DNA of 64,000 bases from Paenirhizobium daejeonense. Lineage in GTDB: Bacteria > Pseudomonadota > Alphaproteobacteria > Rhizobiales > Rhizobiaceae. Numbering within the stretch: the stretch's first letter is position 1; each line of letters starts with the position of its first letter. The translations under genes were made by a program, and so were the position numbers. The stretch lies in assembly GCF_014280875.1 (NCBI RefSeq), contig NZ_JACLAL010000003.1, positions 248,001 through 312,000 on the forward strand, in the 5' to 3' direction. This document shows positions 32,177-39,917 of the stretch, in pieces. The notes beneath the pieces are model-generated. The model saw only the letters and a list, made by a program, of their open reading frames with translations, was not told the origin of the DNA and ran no database searches.

Positions 32177-33961
32177 TTATTTGATGACTGGCGGCTGGCT
32201 GAGGTCCATGGATGGCGTGCCGGTTGCCGGCGCTTGTCCGGGCAGACCGCCGTTGGAGCCAAGCGGTGGCAGGCCGAAACCGCCGGGTGCTCCATTGCCG
32301 CCGTCCGACCCCAGTGGGGGCAGGGACATGCCGCCGCCCGCACCGAAGCCCGGCACCTCGATCTTGACGTTTTCCGGATCAACCGTCGAGTGGCCACTCT
32401 TGTAACGCATGACGAGGCTTGGAAAGGCAATCACGACGATGATCATGATGAACTGGATGATGATATACGGCAGCACGCCCTTGTAGATGTCGAGCGTCTT
32501 CATGCCCGTCATCATCTTTCCGGTTGCCTGATCCTTCCAGTCGCCCGCGGGTGCCACGGAACGCAGGTAGAAGAGCGAGAAACCGAATGGCGGCGTCAGG
32601 AAGGAGGTCTGAAGGTTGATGCCCAAAATGACGCCGAACCAGACGAGGTCTATGCCGAGTTTCTCCGCCACCGGCGCGAGCAGCGGCACCATGATAAACG
32701 CGATCTCGAAGAAGTCGATAAAGCACCCCAAGATGAAAACAATGATCGTGACCACGATCAGGAAGCCGTATTCACCACCCGGCAGGGCCGTCAGCAGGTC
32801 CTCGATCCAGATATTGCCATTGATGCCGTAAAAGGTGAGGCCGAAGACGCGCGCACCGATCAGAATCATCATGACGAAAGCGGACAGCTTCGTCGTCGCT
32901 TCCAGCGCATGTTTCAGCGTGGCGAACGAAAGGCGGCCCTTGAGTGCCGCGAGAACGAGTGCGCCCGTCGCTCCCATTGCTCCGCCCTCTGTGGGCGTGG
33001 CGATACCGAGGAAGATGGTCCCCAGCACAAGGAAGATAAGCGCCAGCGGCGGGATCAGCACGATGATGACCTGCTGGGTCAATCGCGAAATGATGTTCAG
33101 TCCGAATTTACTGTTGGCGATCGCAATCACGTAAGCAGCGAGCACACCAAAGGCCAACGCAGCGACCAGTCGCCATTCGGGGCTTGCGATGCCGATGAAG
33201 AGCACTTCATGACCAAGAAAATAAAGCCCGACCGTGACTGCGATCATGACGAACAGCGAGGTGACGCCACCGCCCAGTGTGCGCGCTTCCAGAGGCAGGG
33301 CAGGCGCCCAGTCCGGTTTCAGCATCGACGCCACGAAGATGTAGGCGCAGTATGCCGCGACAATCAGGATGGCGGGATAAAGCGCGCCGACATACATGTC
33401 ACCAACCGAGCGACCGAGCTGGTCTGCCATGACGATGAGAACAAGGGACGGAGGCACGATCTGGGCAAGGGTGCCCGACGCGGCGATCGTGCCTGCGACC
33501 AGGGGGCGATTGTATTGGTAACGCAGCATGATCGGCAGCGAAATGAGACCCATTGCCATGACCGAAGCCGCGACCACACCAGTCGTTGCTCCGAGGAGAG
33601 CCCCAACGAGAATGACCGCATAGGCAAGGCCTCCACGGATCGGGCCGAAGAGCTGGCCGATGGTATCCAGAAGATCCTCCGCCATGCGCGATCGCTCGAG
33701 GATCAGTCCCATTAAGGTAAAGAACGGGATCGACAGCAGCGTATCGTTGTACATGATGCCATAGATACGATCCGGATGGGATTGTAGCAGTGGCCAGAAA
33801 AGCTTGATTTCCGGGGAGATGGAGGACAGTTCCACCCCAATGGCGAAATAGATCAGGCCTCCCGCAGCGAGAGTGAAGGCTACCGGATAACCGAGCAAAA
33901 GCATCAGCATCACGGTGGAAAACATGATCGGGGCGAGGTTGTGGGCGATGAAATCGATCAT
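32177..33961 (-). CDS. TRAP transporter large permease (DctM type)
   Basis: The 594-aa inner-membrane protein is the elevator subunit that moves substrate with sodium. About twelve or more helices are visible, with family stretches such as IPFFTLMGLILERSRMAEDL and NPKFGLN-like loops, AMGATGALVLAALKGRLSFA and GVILGINLQTSFLTPPFGFS (substrate/ion loop TSFLTPPFG). The last 65 residues form an unusual Gly/Pro-rich tail with a repeated SLPPLGSDGG / GLPPLGSNGG unit, absent from typical DctM proteins. It starts 1 bp after the dctQ-like stop. Confidence 0.93.
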   Translation of the reverse strand: MIDFIAHNLAPIMFSTVMLMLLLGYPVAFTLAAGGLIYFAIGVELSSISPEIKLFWPLLQSHPDRIYGIMYNDTLLSIPFFTLMGLILERSRMAEDLLDTIGQLFGPIRGGLAYAVILVGALLGATTGVVAASVMAMGLISLPIMLRYQYNRPLVAGTIAASGTLAQIVPPSLVLIVMADQLGRSVGDMYVGALYPAILIVAAYCAYIFVASMLKPDWAPALPLEARTLGGGVTSLFVMIAVTVGLYFLGHEVLFIGIASPEWRLVAALAFGVLAAYVIAIANSKFGLNIISRLTQQVIIVLIPPLALIFLVLGTIFLGIATPTEGGAMGATGALVLAALKGRLSFATLKHALEATTKLSAFVMMILIGARVFGLTFYGINGNIWIEDLLTALPGGEYGFLIVVTIIVFILGCFIDFFEIAFIMVPLLAPVAEKLGIDLVWFGVILGINLQTSFLTPPFGFSLFYLRSVAPAGDWKDQATGKMMTGMKTLDIYKGVLPYIIIQFIMIIVVIAFPSLVMRYKSGHSTVDPENVKIEVPGFGAGGGMSLPPLGSDGGNGAPGGFGLPPLGSNGGLPGQAPATGTPSMDLSQPPVIK

Positions 33962-33962
33962 G

Positions 33963-34514
33963 TCAGTGCCCCGTCGCTTCTGTTGAGTTCTCGGTCTCTG
34001 CCGCTTCCGTCACGTAACCGAAGACGATGGCGGCACGCTTTACGATCTCTGACAACGTCTGGGCGCTGAGCAGCAGGAAACCAACGAGCACGGCCGCCTT
34101 GGCCGGCCAGACGATCAGTCCGCCTGCGCTTGAGGAGATTTCACCGATTTTGTATGAGGCCCAAAACCAGGGCCAGGCGAGCCACGTCATCAGGAAGGTG
34201 AAGGGCAGAAGGAAAATGATGTGCAGGATCAGATCGATCCGGTCCCTCGTCTTTTTGCTCCAGGAGCTCGACACGATATCGATGCGCACATGATCATTTT
34301 TCAGGAGCGCATATGCGGCCGCAAGCATGAACACTGTGCCGTAGAGATACCATTGAAGCTCGAGCCAGGCGTTGGACGAGATGTCGAATACCTTGCGGAC
34401 GACTGCATTGCCGGCGCTGATCAGGACTGCGGCAAGTAGTAGCCAGGACACCCAACGCCCTATGGCTCCGTTGATCGTGTCGATCAGCCGGGCAATGGCC
34501 AATAACATTTTCAT
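33963..34514 (-). CDS. TRAP transporter small permease (DctQ type)
   Basis: The 183-aa protein has the four helices of the DctQ fold: WVSWLLLAAVLISAGNAVVR, then WLELQWYLYGTVFMLAAAYA (with the conserved W-x-E/Q-W pattern), LILHIIFLLPFTFLMTWLAW and AAVLVGFLLLSAQTLSEI. It stabilises the large subunit and receptor docking. GGGGAGAG precedes the ATG. It is the first gene of the unit with the large permease; the receptor gene is on the other strand. Confidence 0.92.
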   Translation of the reverse strand: MKMLLAIARLIDTINGAIGRWVSWLLLAAVLISAGNAVVRKVFDISSNAWLELQWYLYGTVFMLAAAYALLKNDHVRIDIVSSSWSKKTRDRIDLILHIIFLLPFTFLMTWLAWPWFWASYKIGEISSSAGGLIVWPAKAAVLVGFLLLSAQTLSEIVKRAAIVFGYVTEAAETENSTEATGH

Positions 34515-34946
34515 TGTTGTTCTCTCCCCTGGATCTCAGAGTCGTCATTAGATCAAGGCCGGTTTGCGCGCAACCGGTGAACTCCAACGTTCTCAGGGCC
34601 TTTCGTCTTATGTCTATGTGGAAAGCGGCCGTCTCATCTGCTGGAACGAGGTCTATCGGGGGCGTCCAGAAGGGTCTTCATCCACGAAGCGATTTCCTCC
34701 CGCATCCGAAGTCGTTCCAATCCGGTGCAGGCGGCCGATTCTGGTTGATGGGATCTTGAGGGATTGTCCGCCGATAAATTGTGATTTGTCAATTTATCGG
34801 GCAGGTTGTGGCGGGAGAAGATTGCGGGCTGTTCGAGGAATGTGTCCGGTGATGATCAATAACTGGAATAGATCGCCTTTTTCCTATGCTGGAAAGCGAA
34901 TTTTAAACCGTCTTGCCTAACGTCGCCCGCATCAAGGAGGCCGTGG
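34515..34946. other. 432-bp intergenic region between the TRAP and c-di-GMP genes
   Basis: No gene is convincing here. It must hold the divergent promoters of the dctQ-like gene and the GGDEF-EAL gene, and contains one striking inverted repeat (34771-34800, listed separately). The last 60 bp lead to AAGGAGG, the ribosome site of the GGDEF-EAL gene. Nothing else stands out. Confidence 0.6.
34771..34800. repeat. 30-bp perfect inverted repeat, 11-bp arms
   Basis: CCGATAAATTG and CAATTTATCGG are perfect 11-bp arms around an 8-nt centre. No T-run follows, and the arms are AT-rich in a GC-rich genome, so an operator for a dimeric regulator is more likely than a terminator. It lies 256 bp upstream of the dctQ-like start and 147 bp upstream of the GGDEF-EAL start. 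Confidence 0.6.
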
Positions 34947-37244
34947 ATGAAGGTTCGAAGCAGGAGGGCTGTGCCGCCGGACGTTTATCTGTCCTTCGTC
35001 AGCTCGCTTTTCGAAAATCGCAATACGTTGTTTACGGGAATGGCTGTCCATATCCTGACGTTCGTTGCTATCTACTTGAAAAGTGGCGATGCCTTCTATC
35101 TTATGCTCTGTGCCGGCTTCGTCATCGTCTTCGCCAACCGCATCTACTGGTTCACGCGTTTTCAGCAGGCGGACAAGTCGCAAATGACGCGGCACGAAAT
35201 TCGCCAATGGGAACGACGTTATGTACTGGGCGCTGCTTCCACGGCTGCCATTCTCGGCACCGGTAGCGGCTATGCCATTTTCGTTTTGCAGGACAGTTTT
35301 GCCGAGCTGGCCAGCATTGCCGTCACCATGGCGTCGATGGTCTCCGTTGTCGGACGTAATTACGGCTCGCGTCTTGCCGTCGATCTTCAGACGCTCGCCT
35401 GCTGCCTGCCGATGGTGGCGGGGAGCCTTCTGGCACAGGACTTCTACAAGGCTCTGTTATCCTTGATGCTCATTCCGTTTGGCCTGACGACGCGGGCCAT
35501 GGCCAACGGCGTGCGGGAGTTTCTCTACGAGAACGTCATTGCCTCGCAGGAAATGAAGAAGATCGCGGGGCGCTTCGATACGGCCCTTACGAACATGACC
35601 CATGGCCTGGTCATGCTCGACCCGCACAATCGCATCGAGGTCATCAACCGGAAGGCCTGTGAACTTCTGCATCTTGGCGATCGCAAACGCCTGACAAACT
35701 GCGATCTCGACGTAGTGCTGCGCTATGGCGTTCGTCACACCTTTGTCGATGGTTCCATGCCGAGCCTGATCCAGAAACAGTTGGCGCAGTTGATCGACGG
35801 CAGCACGTCTCGTGCGGTGATGCAGTTCTCCGACGATCTTATTCTCGAGTTCTCGGCAAGCCGGCGCCCCGAGGGCGGCGTCGTGCTTATTTTCGAGGAC
35901 GTGACAGCGCGTATTCGGGCCGATCGCAAGATCCTGCACATGGTGCGCTACGATTCCCTCACCGGCCTGCCGCAGAGGGCCTACTTCTGCGATCTGGTGA
36001 AGGAAAAGGTTGCGCAGCAGGCGACGGGGCAGGTCGGCTTCATGGTCCTCGACGTAGACGAATTCAAGCACGTCAACGACATGAAGGGCCACCTGACGGG
36101 CGATCGTCTGCTGGTCGCCATCGCCAATCGGCTTCTCGAGCTTGCCGCCGGCGAGGCGATCACCGGGCATTTTGTCGGGAACCAGTTCGTTCTCTTCTTT
36201 CCCGGTCGAGAGGGTGAGCTCGGTCTCGATGCGCGCATGCGTTCTATTCATGAGCGGATTGCCGGCAATTACGACGTCGAGGGGCTTCACATCGCTGTGA
36301 CGTTCTCCGCCGGATGCGTGATCCTCGACAGTGCCGAGTTGCGGATGGAAGAGTGGCAGATCAAGGCGGATCTGGCGCTCTACGAGGCCAAGTCTCGCAG
36401 CAGGGGGCGCCTCGTCTTCTTCGCGGAAGAGATGGATGCTCGTTACGTGGAGCGGCAGAGGCTGAAGACGGACCTGCGCGCGGCTGTCGATGCCGGCGAT
36501 ATCAGCGTCGCCTACCAGCCGATGTTCAAGCCCGACGGCTCTGCGCTCGAATGCTGCGAGGCGCTTGCCCGCTGGACGCACCCCGAGAAAGGCGCGATCC
36601 CGCCGAATGTCTTCATTCAGGTGGCCGAAGAGATGGGAATTGTTTCTGAAATTACCCGTCAGGTGATCAAGAAAGCGTGCCGCGACTGCATGACATGGCC
36701 GGAGCATATTTCCATTTCCGTCAACCTCTCTGTGCAGGACCTGCGAAACGAACTCATCATCGATACCGTGACATCGGTGCTGGCCGAAACCGGTCTTGCG
36801 CCCGGAAGGCTGCATCTAGAAGTTACCGAAAGCAGCCTGATCGAGGAGCTTTCGACCGTTCGGCTGATCCTCGAACAGTTGAGAGGCTACGGTATCACCG
36901 TCGCGATCGACGATTTCGGCACGGGCTTCTCCAGCCTCAGCTATCTCGACACGTTGCCGGTCGATGTGGTCAAGATCGACCGCTCCTTCGTGCGCAACAT
37001 CTGCGAGGATGTTCGTCGTCTGAAGCTTTTGCGAGGCATCGTCACGCTTTCGCGCGGTCTCAATCTTCAGATCGTCGTCGAGGGCGTGGAGACACGGGAG
37101 CAACTGGCGCTTCTCATCAAGTATAATTGCGCCGATCTGATACAGGGCTATGTCTACTCCATGCCGGTATCTTCAAGCGACATCGAGGAACTCAGTCAGC
37201 TTGCCGAGCGCAAGGAGTTCGAGGCTCGCACCTACGTCGCCTGA
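34947..37244 (+). CDS. Membrane c-di-GMP phosphodiesterase with PAS, degenerate GGDEF and intact EAL domains
   Basis: The 765-aa protein has about five to six N-terminal helices (residues 25-180), a PAS domain (205-320), GGDEF (330-490) and EAL (505-755). The GGDEF signature is replaced by VGNQF (410-414): the catalytic acidic pair is N412-Q413, so cyclase activity is unlikely, though the nucleotide-site pattern DVDEFKHVNDMKGHLTGD is kept. The EAL domain keeps its ligands: E538 of EAL, N593, E625, D655-D656 (DDFGTG), K676, E712 and Q733. It should therefore hydrolyse c-di-GMP, perhaps with GTP sensing by the GGDEF domain. AAGGAGG precedes the ATG. Confidence 0.93.
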   Translation: MKVRSRRAVPPDVYLSFVSSLFENRNTLFTGMAVHILTFVAIYLKSGDAFYLMLCAGFVIVFANRIYWFTRFQQADKSQMTRHEIRQWERRYVLGAASTAAILGTGSGYAIFVLQDSFAELASIAVTMASMVSVVGRNYGSRLAVDLQTLACCLPMVAGSLLAQDFYKALLSLMLIPFGLTTRAMANGVREFLYENVIASQEMKKIAGRFDTALTNMTHGLVMLDPHNRIEVINRKACELLHLGDRKRLTNCDLDVVLRYGVRHTFVDGSMPSLIQKQLAQLIDGSTSRAVMQFSDDLILEFSASRRPEGGVVLIFEDVTARIRADRKILHMVRYDSLTGLPQRAYFCDLVKEKVAQQATGQVGFMVLDVDEFKHVNDMKGHLTGDRLLVAIANRLLELAAGEAITGHFVGNQFVLFFPGREGELGLDARMRSIHERIAGNYDVEGLHIAVTFSAGCVILDSAELRMEEWQIKADLALYEAKSRSRGRLVFFAEEMDARYVERQRLKTDLRAAVDAGDISVAYQPMFKPDGSALECCEALARWTHPEKGAIPPNVFIQVAEEMGIVSEITRQVIKKACRDCMTWPEHISISVNLSVQDLRNELIIDTVTSVLAETGLAPGRLHLEVTESSLIEELSTVRLILEQLRGYGITVAIDDFGTGFSSLSYLDTLPVDVVKIDRSFVRNICEDVRRLKLLRGIVTLSRGLNLQIVVEGVETREQLALLIKYNCADLIQGYVYSMPVSSSDIEELSQLAERKEFEARTYVA

Positions 37245-37335
37245 CGACTTCCTAGTTAAGGCGTTCCATTTTCTTACAGTTTGTTTCCGCTCGGCGGTCC
37301 CGAATGCGCCGGAGGCCTCAGCGTGAGCAATAGCG

Positions 37336-37441
37336 TTAACTAATTGTTAACCTTAACAAGGAATTAACAGGAAAACCTACTAATCTTACCGGGTGTCCCC
37401 GGGCCACTCCACGTGATAGCTATGCTTAACAATTCGTTAAT
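37336..37441 (+). promoter_or_regulatory. Three CtrA boxes before the FeeM-like gene
   Basis: Three full TTAA-N7-TTAA sites occur in 106 bp: 37336-37351 (TTAACTAATTGTTAAC), 37353-37368 (TTAACAAGGAATTAAC) and 37426-37441 (TTAACAATTCGTTAAT). This is the binding pattern of the cell-cycle regulator CtrA; the first two are only 1 bp apart. In a GC-rich genome such a cluster is very unlikely by chance. Confidence 0.85.
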
Positions 37442-37462
37442 CATCAGCGAGATCATAAGAGC

Positions 37463-38218
37463 ATGGTGCCTTCGGGAGGAGACGGTTTCGCCCAGCGTTT
37501 GATGCGAATACTCGACGACATCGAGTACCGGCGCATCGAGACGGGTGAAGACATGGAGGATATCGCGCGCCTGCGATACAAGGCCTACAAGGCGGCCGAG
37601 GTGCTGCCGGTCTCGGGCTCCAGCCTCATCGATGAGGCTGACTTCGACGATCATACCTATGTGTTCGGAGTGTATTATTTCGAAGAACTGGTCAGCACCA
37701 TCCGTCTGCACCATGTGACGCCGGACCATCGCGTCTCGCAGTCGGCGGGCGTGTTTCCCGATGCCATGGAAGACTTCCTGAATGCCGGCCTGACGCTGAT
37801 CGATCCGGCGCGTTTTGCTGCGGATCCGGGCGTTGCTGCGGAATTGCCTGTCATTCCCTACATCACACTTCGGCCGAGTATCGTCGCCGCAGCCTATTTC
37901 AAGGCGGACCGTGTGTTGCAACACGTGCGCCCGGCGCATGCCGCTTTCTACAAGCGCGTGTTCTATGCAGATACAGTGGTCGAGCGCCGAATGGCCGATA
38001 TCTATGGTTTCGAGCTTACCCTGCTCGCCACCAACACCCACACGACAGGCGACAGGCTCCTGAAACGTTATCCGTTTTTCGATTCCGGCATACATGAACG
38101 GCGTTTGATGTTCGAGCGGGGCGGCGAGCCAGTGTTTACTCCGCTAACCGTGTTGCCCTCGGCGCGGCTGGTTGCAAAAGGGTTCATCGCCGGCGCCGTC
38201 GCAGGGCTGGATTACTGA
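37463..38218 (+). CDS. FeeM-like N-acyl amino acid synthase domain protein
   Basis: The 251-aa protein has the GNAT-type acyltransferase fold of the FeeM (N-acyl-tyrosine synthase)/autoinducer synthase group: DIARLRYKAYKAAEVLP (residues 33-49), the acidic DEADFDDHTYVFGVYYFEEL then VSTIRLHHVTP (core strand pair), and ITLRPSIVAAAYFKADRVL. Such enzymes join long-chain acyl-ACP to an amino acid and relate to LuxI-type synthases. It is soluble, without partners in an operon. Three CtrA boxes occupy its promoter. The acceptor is unknown; the start at 37463 has only a weak ribosome site. Confidence 0.75.
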   Translation: MVPSGGDGFAQRLMRILDDIEYRRIETGEDMEDIARLRYKAYKAAEVLPVSGSSLIDEADFDDHTYVFGVYYFEELVSTIRLHHVTPDHRVSQSAGVFPDAMEDFLNAGLTLIDPARFAADPGVAAELPVIPYITLRPSIVAAAYFKADRVLQHVRPAHAAFYKRVFYADTVVERRMADIYGFELTLLATNTHTTGDRLLKRYPFFDSGIHERRLMFERGGEPVFTPLTVLPSARLVAKGFIAGAVAGLDY

Positions 38219-38390
38219 CGCTCACTATCCGCTATTCACGCCGTCCGGAAGAGGGGGCCGGATTGCGCTTGGCTGCGGCATTGTGTATTTCCTTATGCGG
38301 AGGCGACGCTTACGGTGTCTCTGTGACGGCAGATAAGCGTTGCGGGTTTTGAGAGCGCCTGGAAAGCGCTCGCATGAGGGGAGATGAAGC

Positions 38391-38615
38391 ATGAGCGAAC
38401 ATCACGCGGGTCCGGTCGAAACGGGAGCGCAGATGAACTATGCCGAGCACGAGAAGACCTATGATCTTTTCATCGCCGGCACGAAATACGGTACGGCTCT
38501 TCTGGTTGCGCTGATGATCGCCATGGCAGCGGGCTTCATGGGTGGGGCCGGCTTCTTCGGTGGCTTCCTTATCTTCATCGTCCTGAGCGCTGCCGGTATC
38601 TTCCTTCTGCGCTGA
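38391..38615 (+). CDS. aa3-type cytochrome c oxidase subunit IV (CoxIV, bacterial small form)
   Basis: The 74-aa protein has a polar N-terminus with MNYAEHEKTYDLFIAGTKYG, the family signature, and a hydrophobic C-terminal half (LLVALMIAMAAGFMGGAGFF, GGFLIFIVLSAAGIFLLR) that spans the membrane. In Paracoccus and rhizobia this small subunit accompanies the aa3 oxidase, but its gene commonly sits next to the pnt transhydrogenase genes rather than the cox operon. Here the two following genes look like pnt membrane-domain relatives. GGGGAGATGAAGC precedes the ATG. Confidence 0.9.
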   Translation: MSEHHAGPVETGAQMNYAEHEKTYDLFIAGTKYGTALLVALMIAMAAGFMGGAGFFGGFLIFIVLSAAGIFLLR

Positions 38616-38638
38616 ACATCCCGGTATAGAGCGCCTCG

Positions 38639-38953
38639 ATGCTCATGGAAGCTTCCGATCCGTTTCTCTTTCGGCTGGCGGTGTTCGCACTGGCCGTATT
38701 TGCCGGTCTCGTGATCGGCGCAGGGACAAAGCGCGACTTTCGCAACACGCTCGTTCTGGCTGCGGGACTTCTCGCGGCGGCGTTGGCGGCGGCCTCGGTG
38801 TATGCCACGGGCAGGCTGCCGAGTGGCATGGGCCGTACGATTGCCTTTGTAGCTCTTACTCTTTCATCGGCCGGGCTTGTGTCCGGCCTTATTCTTGCCT
38901 GGCGCACCGGCTCGGGATTTTCAACCGACGACAAGGGTGGGCGCAATGGGTAG
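38639..38953 (+). CDS. Diverged PntA dII-like (PntAB) small membrane protein
   Basis: The 104-aa protein has three to four helices. It aligns without gaps to the membrane part of transhydrogenase alpha subunit: FRLAVFALAVFAG matches the family helix (xLTVFALAxxxG), and GRTIAFVALTLSSAGLVSGL matches the last helix (FIAVLIASINIFGGF) near the C-terminus. The usual loop HTPLMSVTNAISG between helices is lost (NTLVLAAGLLAA here). It starts 23 bp after CoxIV and overlaps the next gene by 8 bp. No NAD-binding dI gene lies before it. Probably a paralogue with an altered role. Confidence 0.65.
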   Translation: MLMEASDPFLFRLAVFALAVFAGLVIGAGTKRDFRNTLVLAAGLLAAALAAASVYATGRLPSGMGRTIAFVALTLSSAGLVSGLILAWRTGSGFSTDDKGGRNG

Positions 38954-39767
38954 TGGCATGGCCGCGGTGGCGGAGCTTGCGGCGATTGCGTTCCTCATTT
39001 TTTCCATCGGTCGTGCTAACAGGTCGCACTCCCCTGGGAAGGCTGATTTCTGGCTCGTTGGTTTTGCGCTGACACTATGCGTCATGATCGGCCTTATGGC
39101 GGCGGAGCCGACGTTTGGCGGCTGGCTGATCGGTTTTCTCGCGCTCGCCGTGGGCGGTAGCCTCGGTGGCTGGCTTGCGCTGGCAACGCCGTCGAAAAAA
39201 ATAGCGCAGTTGGTTGCCGGCCTGCTGGCCCTGCATGGACTGGTCGCGGTTTTGCTGTCGTTTTCCGTGGTGACTACCGGTCCGCAATTCTGGGATGACC
39301 GCATGATCGCCACCGAGTTCGAGCGCTCGCTCGGCACGGCCGTCGCCACCCTTTTTGGCGCTGCCGCATTTGGCGGAGGCATGTCGCTGGTGTTTCGTCG
39401 GCTGAGGTTCGGTCTGTCGAGGCGACTTCATTCGCTTGAGCCGTTCCGGCTGGTCTTGGTCGGTTTGGCCGCGGTTGCGTTGGTGTTGTTTGCAGTCTGG
39501 CTGGTGCCCGGCTTTTTCCTGCTGACCGCCATGCTTTCAACCGCAACGGGGATTGTCATGGTGCTGTCTGCCGACGACCGCAAGCTGCCTCTTGCGGCTG
39601 TCGTGCTCACGGCCTTTGGTGGGCTCGCGACGGCGGCCATAGGCTTTGCTTTTGCCAGCATCGCGCTGATCGTTGCGGGTGGCTGGGCTGGGGCGATCAT
39701 GATCGCCCGTTACCGGACGATGTGCCGCGAACACTCGCTTGGCCCCTTCTGCCTTATCGTCGAATAG
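38946..39767 (+). CDS. Diverged PntB membrane-domain-like protein lacking the NADP-binding domain
   Basis: The 273-aa protein has eight to nine helices and ends exactly where PntB would enter its NADP-binding dIII. QLVAGLLALHGLVAVLLSFS matches the PntB helix with the proton-path His (H97 here, beta-His91 in E. coli); GGLATAAIGF then ALIVAGGWAG and MCREHS match the GWAAAAAGF...LLIVTGALVG...MCKAMN helix, where E. coli Asn222 is Ser (S238). Soluble domains dI and dIII are absent. It overlaps the PntAB-like gene by 8 bp. It may be a proton-conducting or structural partner of CoxIV, or a relic under slow decay. Confidence 0.65.
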   Translation: MGSGMAAVAELAAIAFLIFSIGRANRSHSPGKADFWLVGFALTLCVMIGLMAAEPTFGGWLIGFLALAVGGSLGGWLALATPSKKIAQLVAGLLALHGLVAVLLSFSVVTTGPQFWDDRMIATEFERSLGTAVATLFGAAAFGGGMSLVFRRLRFGLSRRLHSLEPFRLVLVGLAAVALVLFAVWLVPGFFLLTAMLSTATGIVMVLSADDRKLPLAAVVLTAFGGLATAAIGFAFASIALIVAGGWAGAIMIARYRTMCREHSLGPFCLIVE

Positions 39768-39917
39768 GCCTCGGGATAGCAGTCCTTCCGATAAGCTCAG
39801 GCCGCGATAAGGCCCGTGGCACTAATATGAAAAAAGCGCTGCGGTCGGGTTCCGCAACGCTTGTTTTTGTCTGCCATTTTCTCAACGGCAAGCCTGTCTC
39901 TTGACCTGTTGGGAAGA

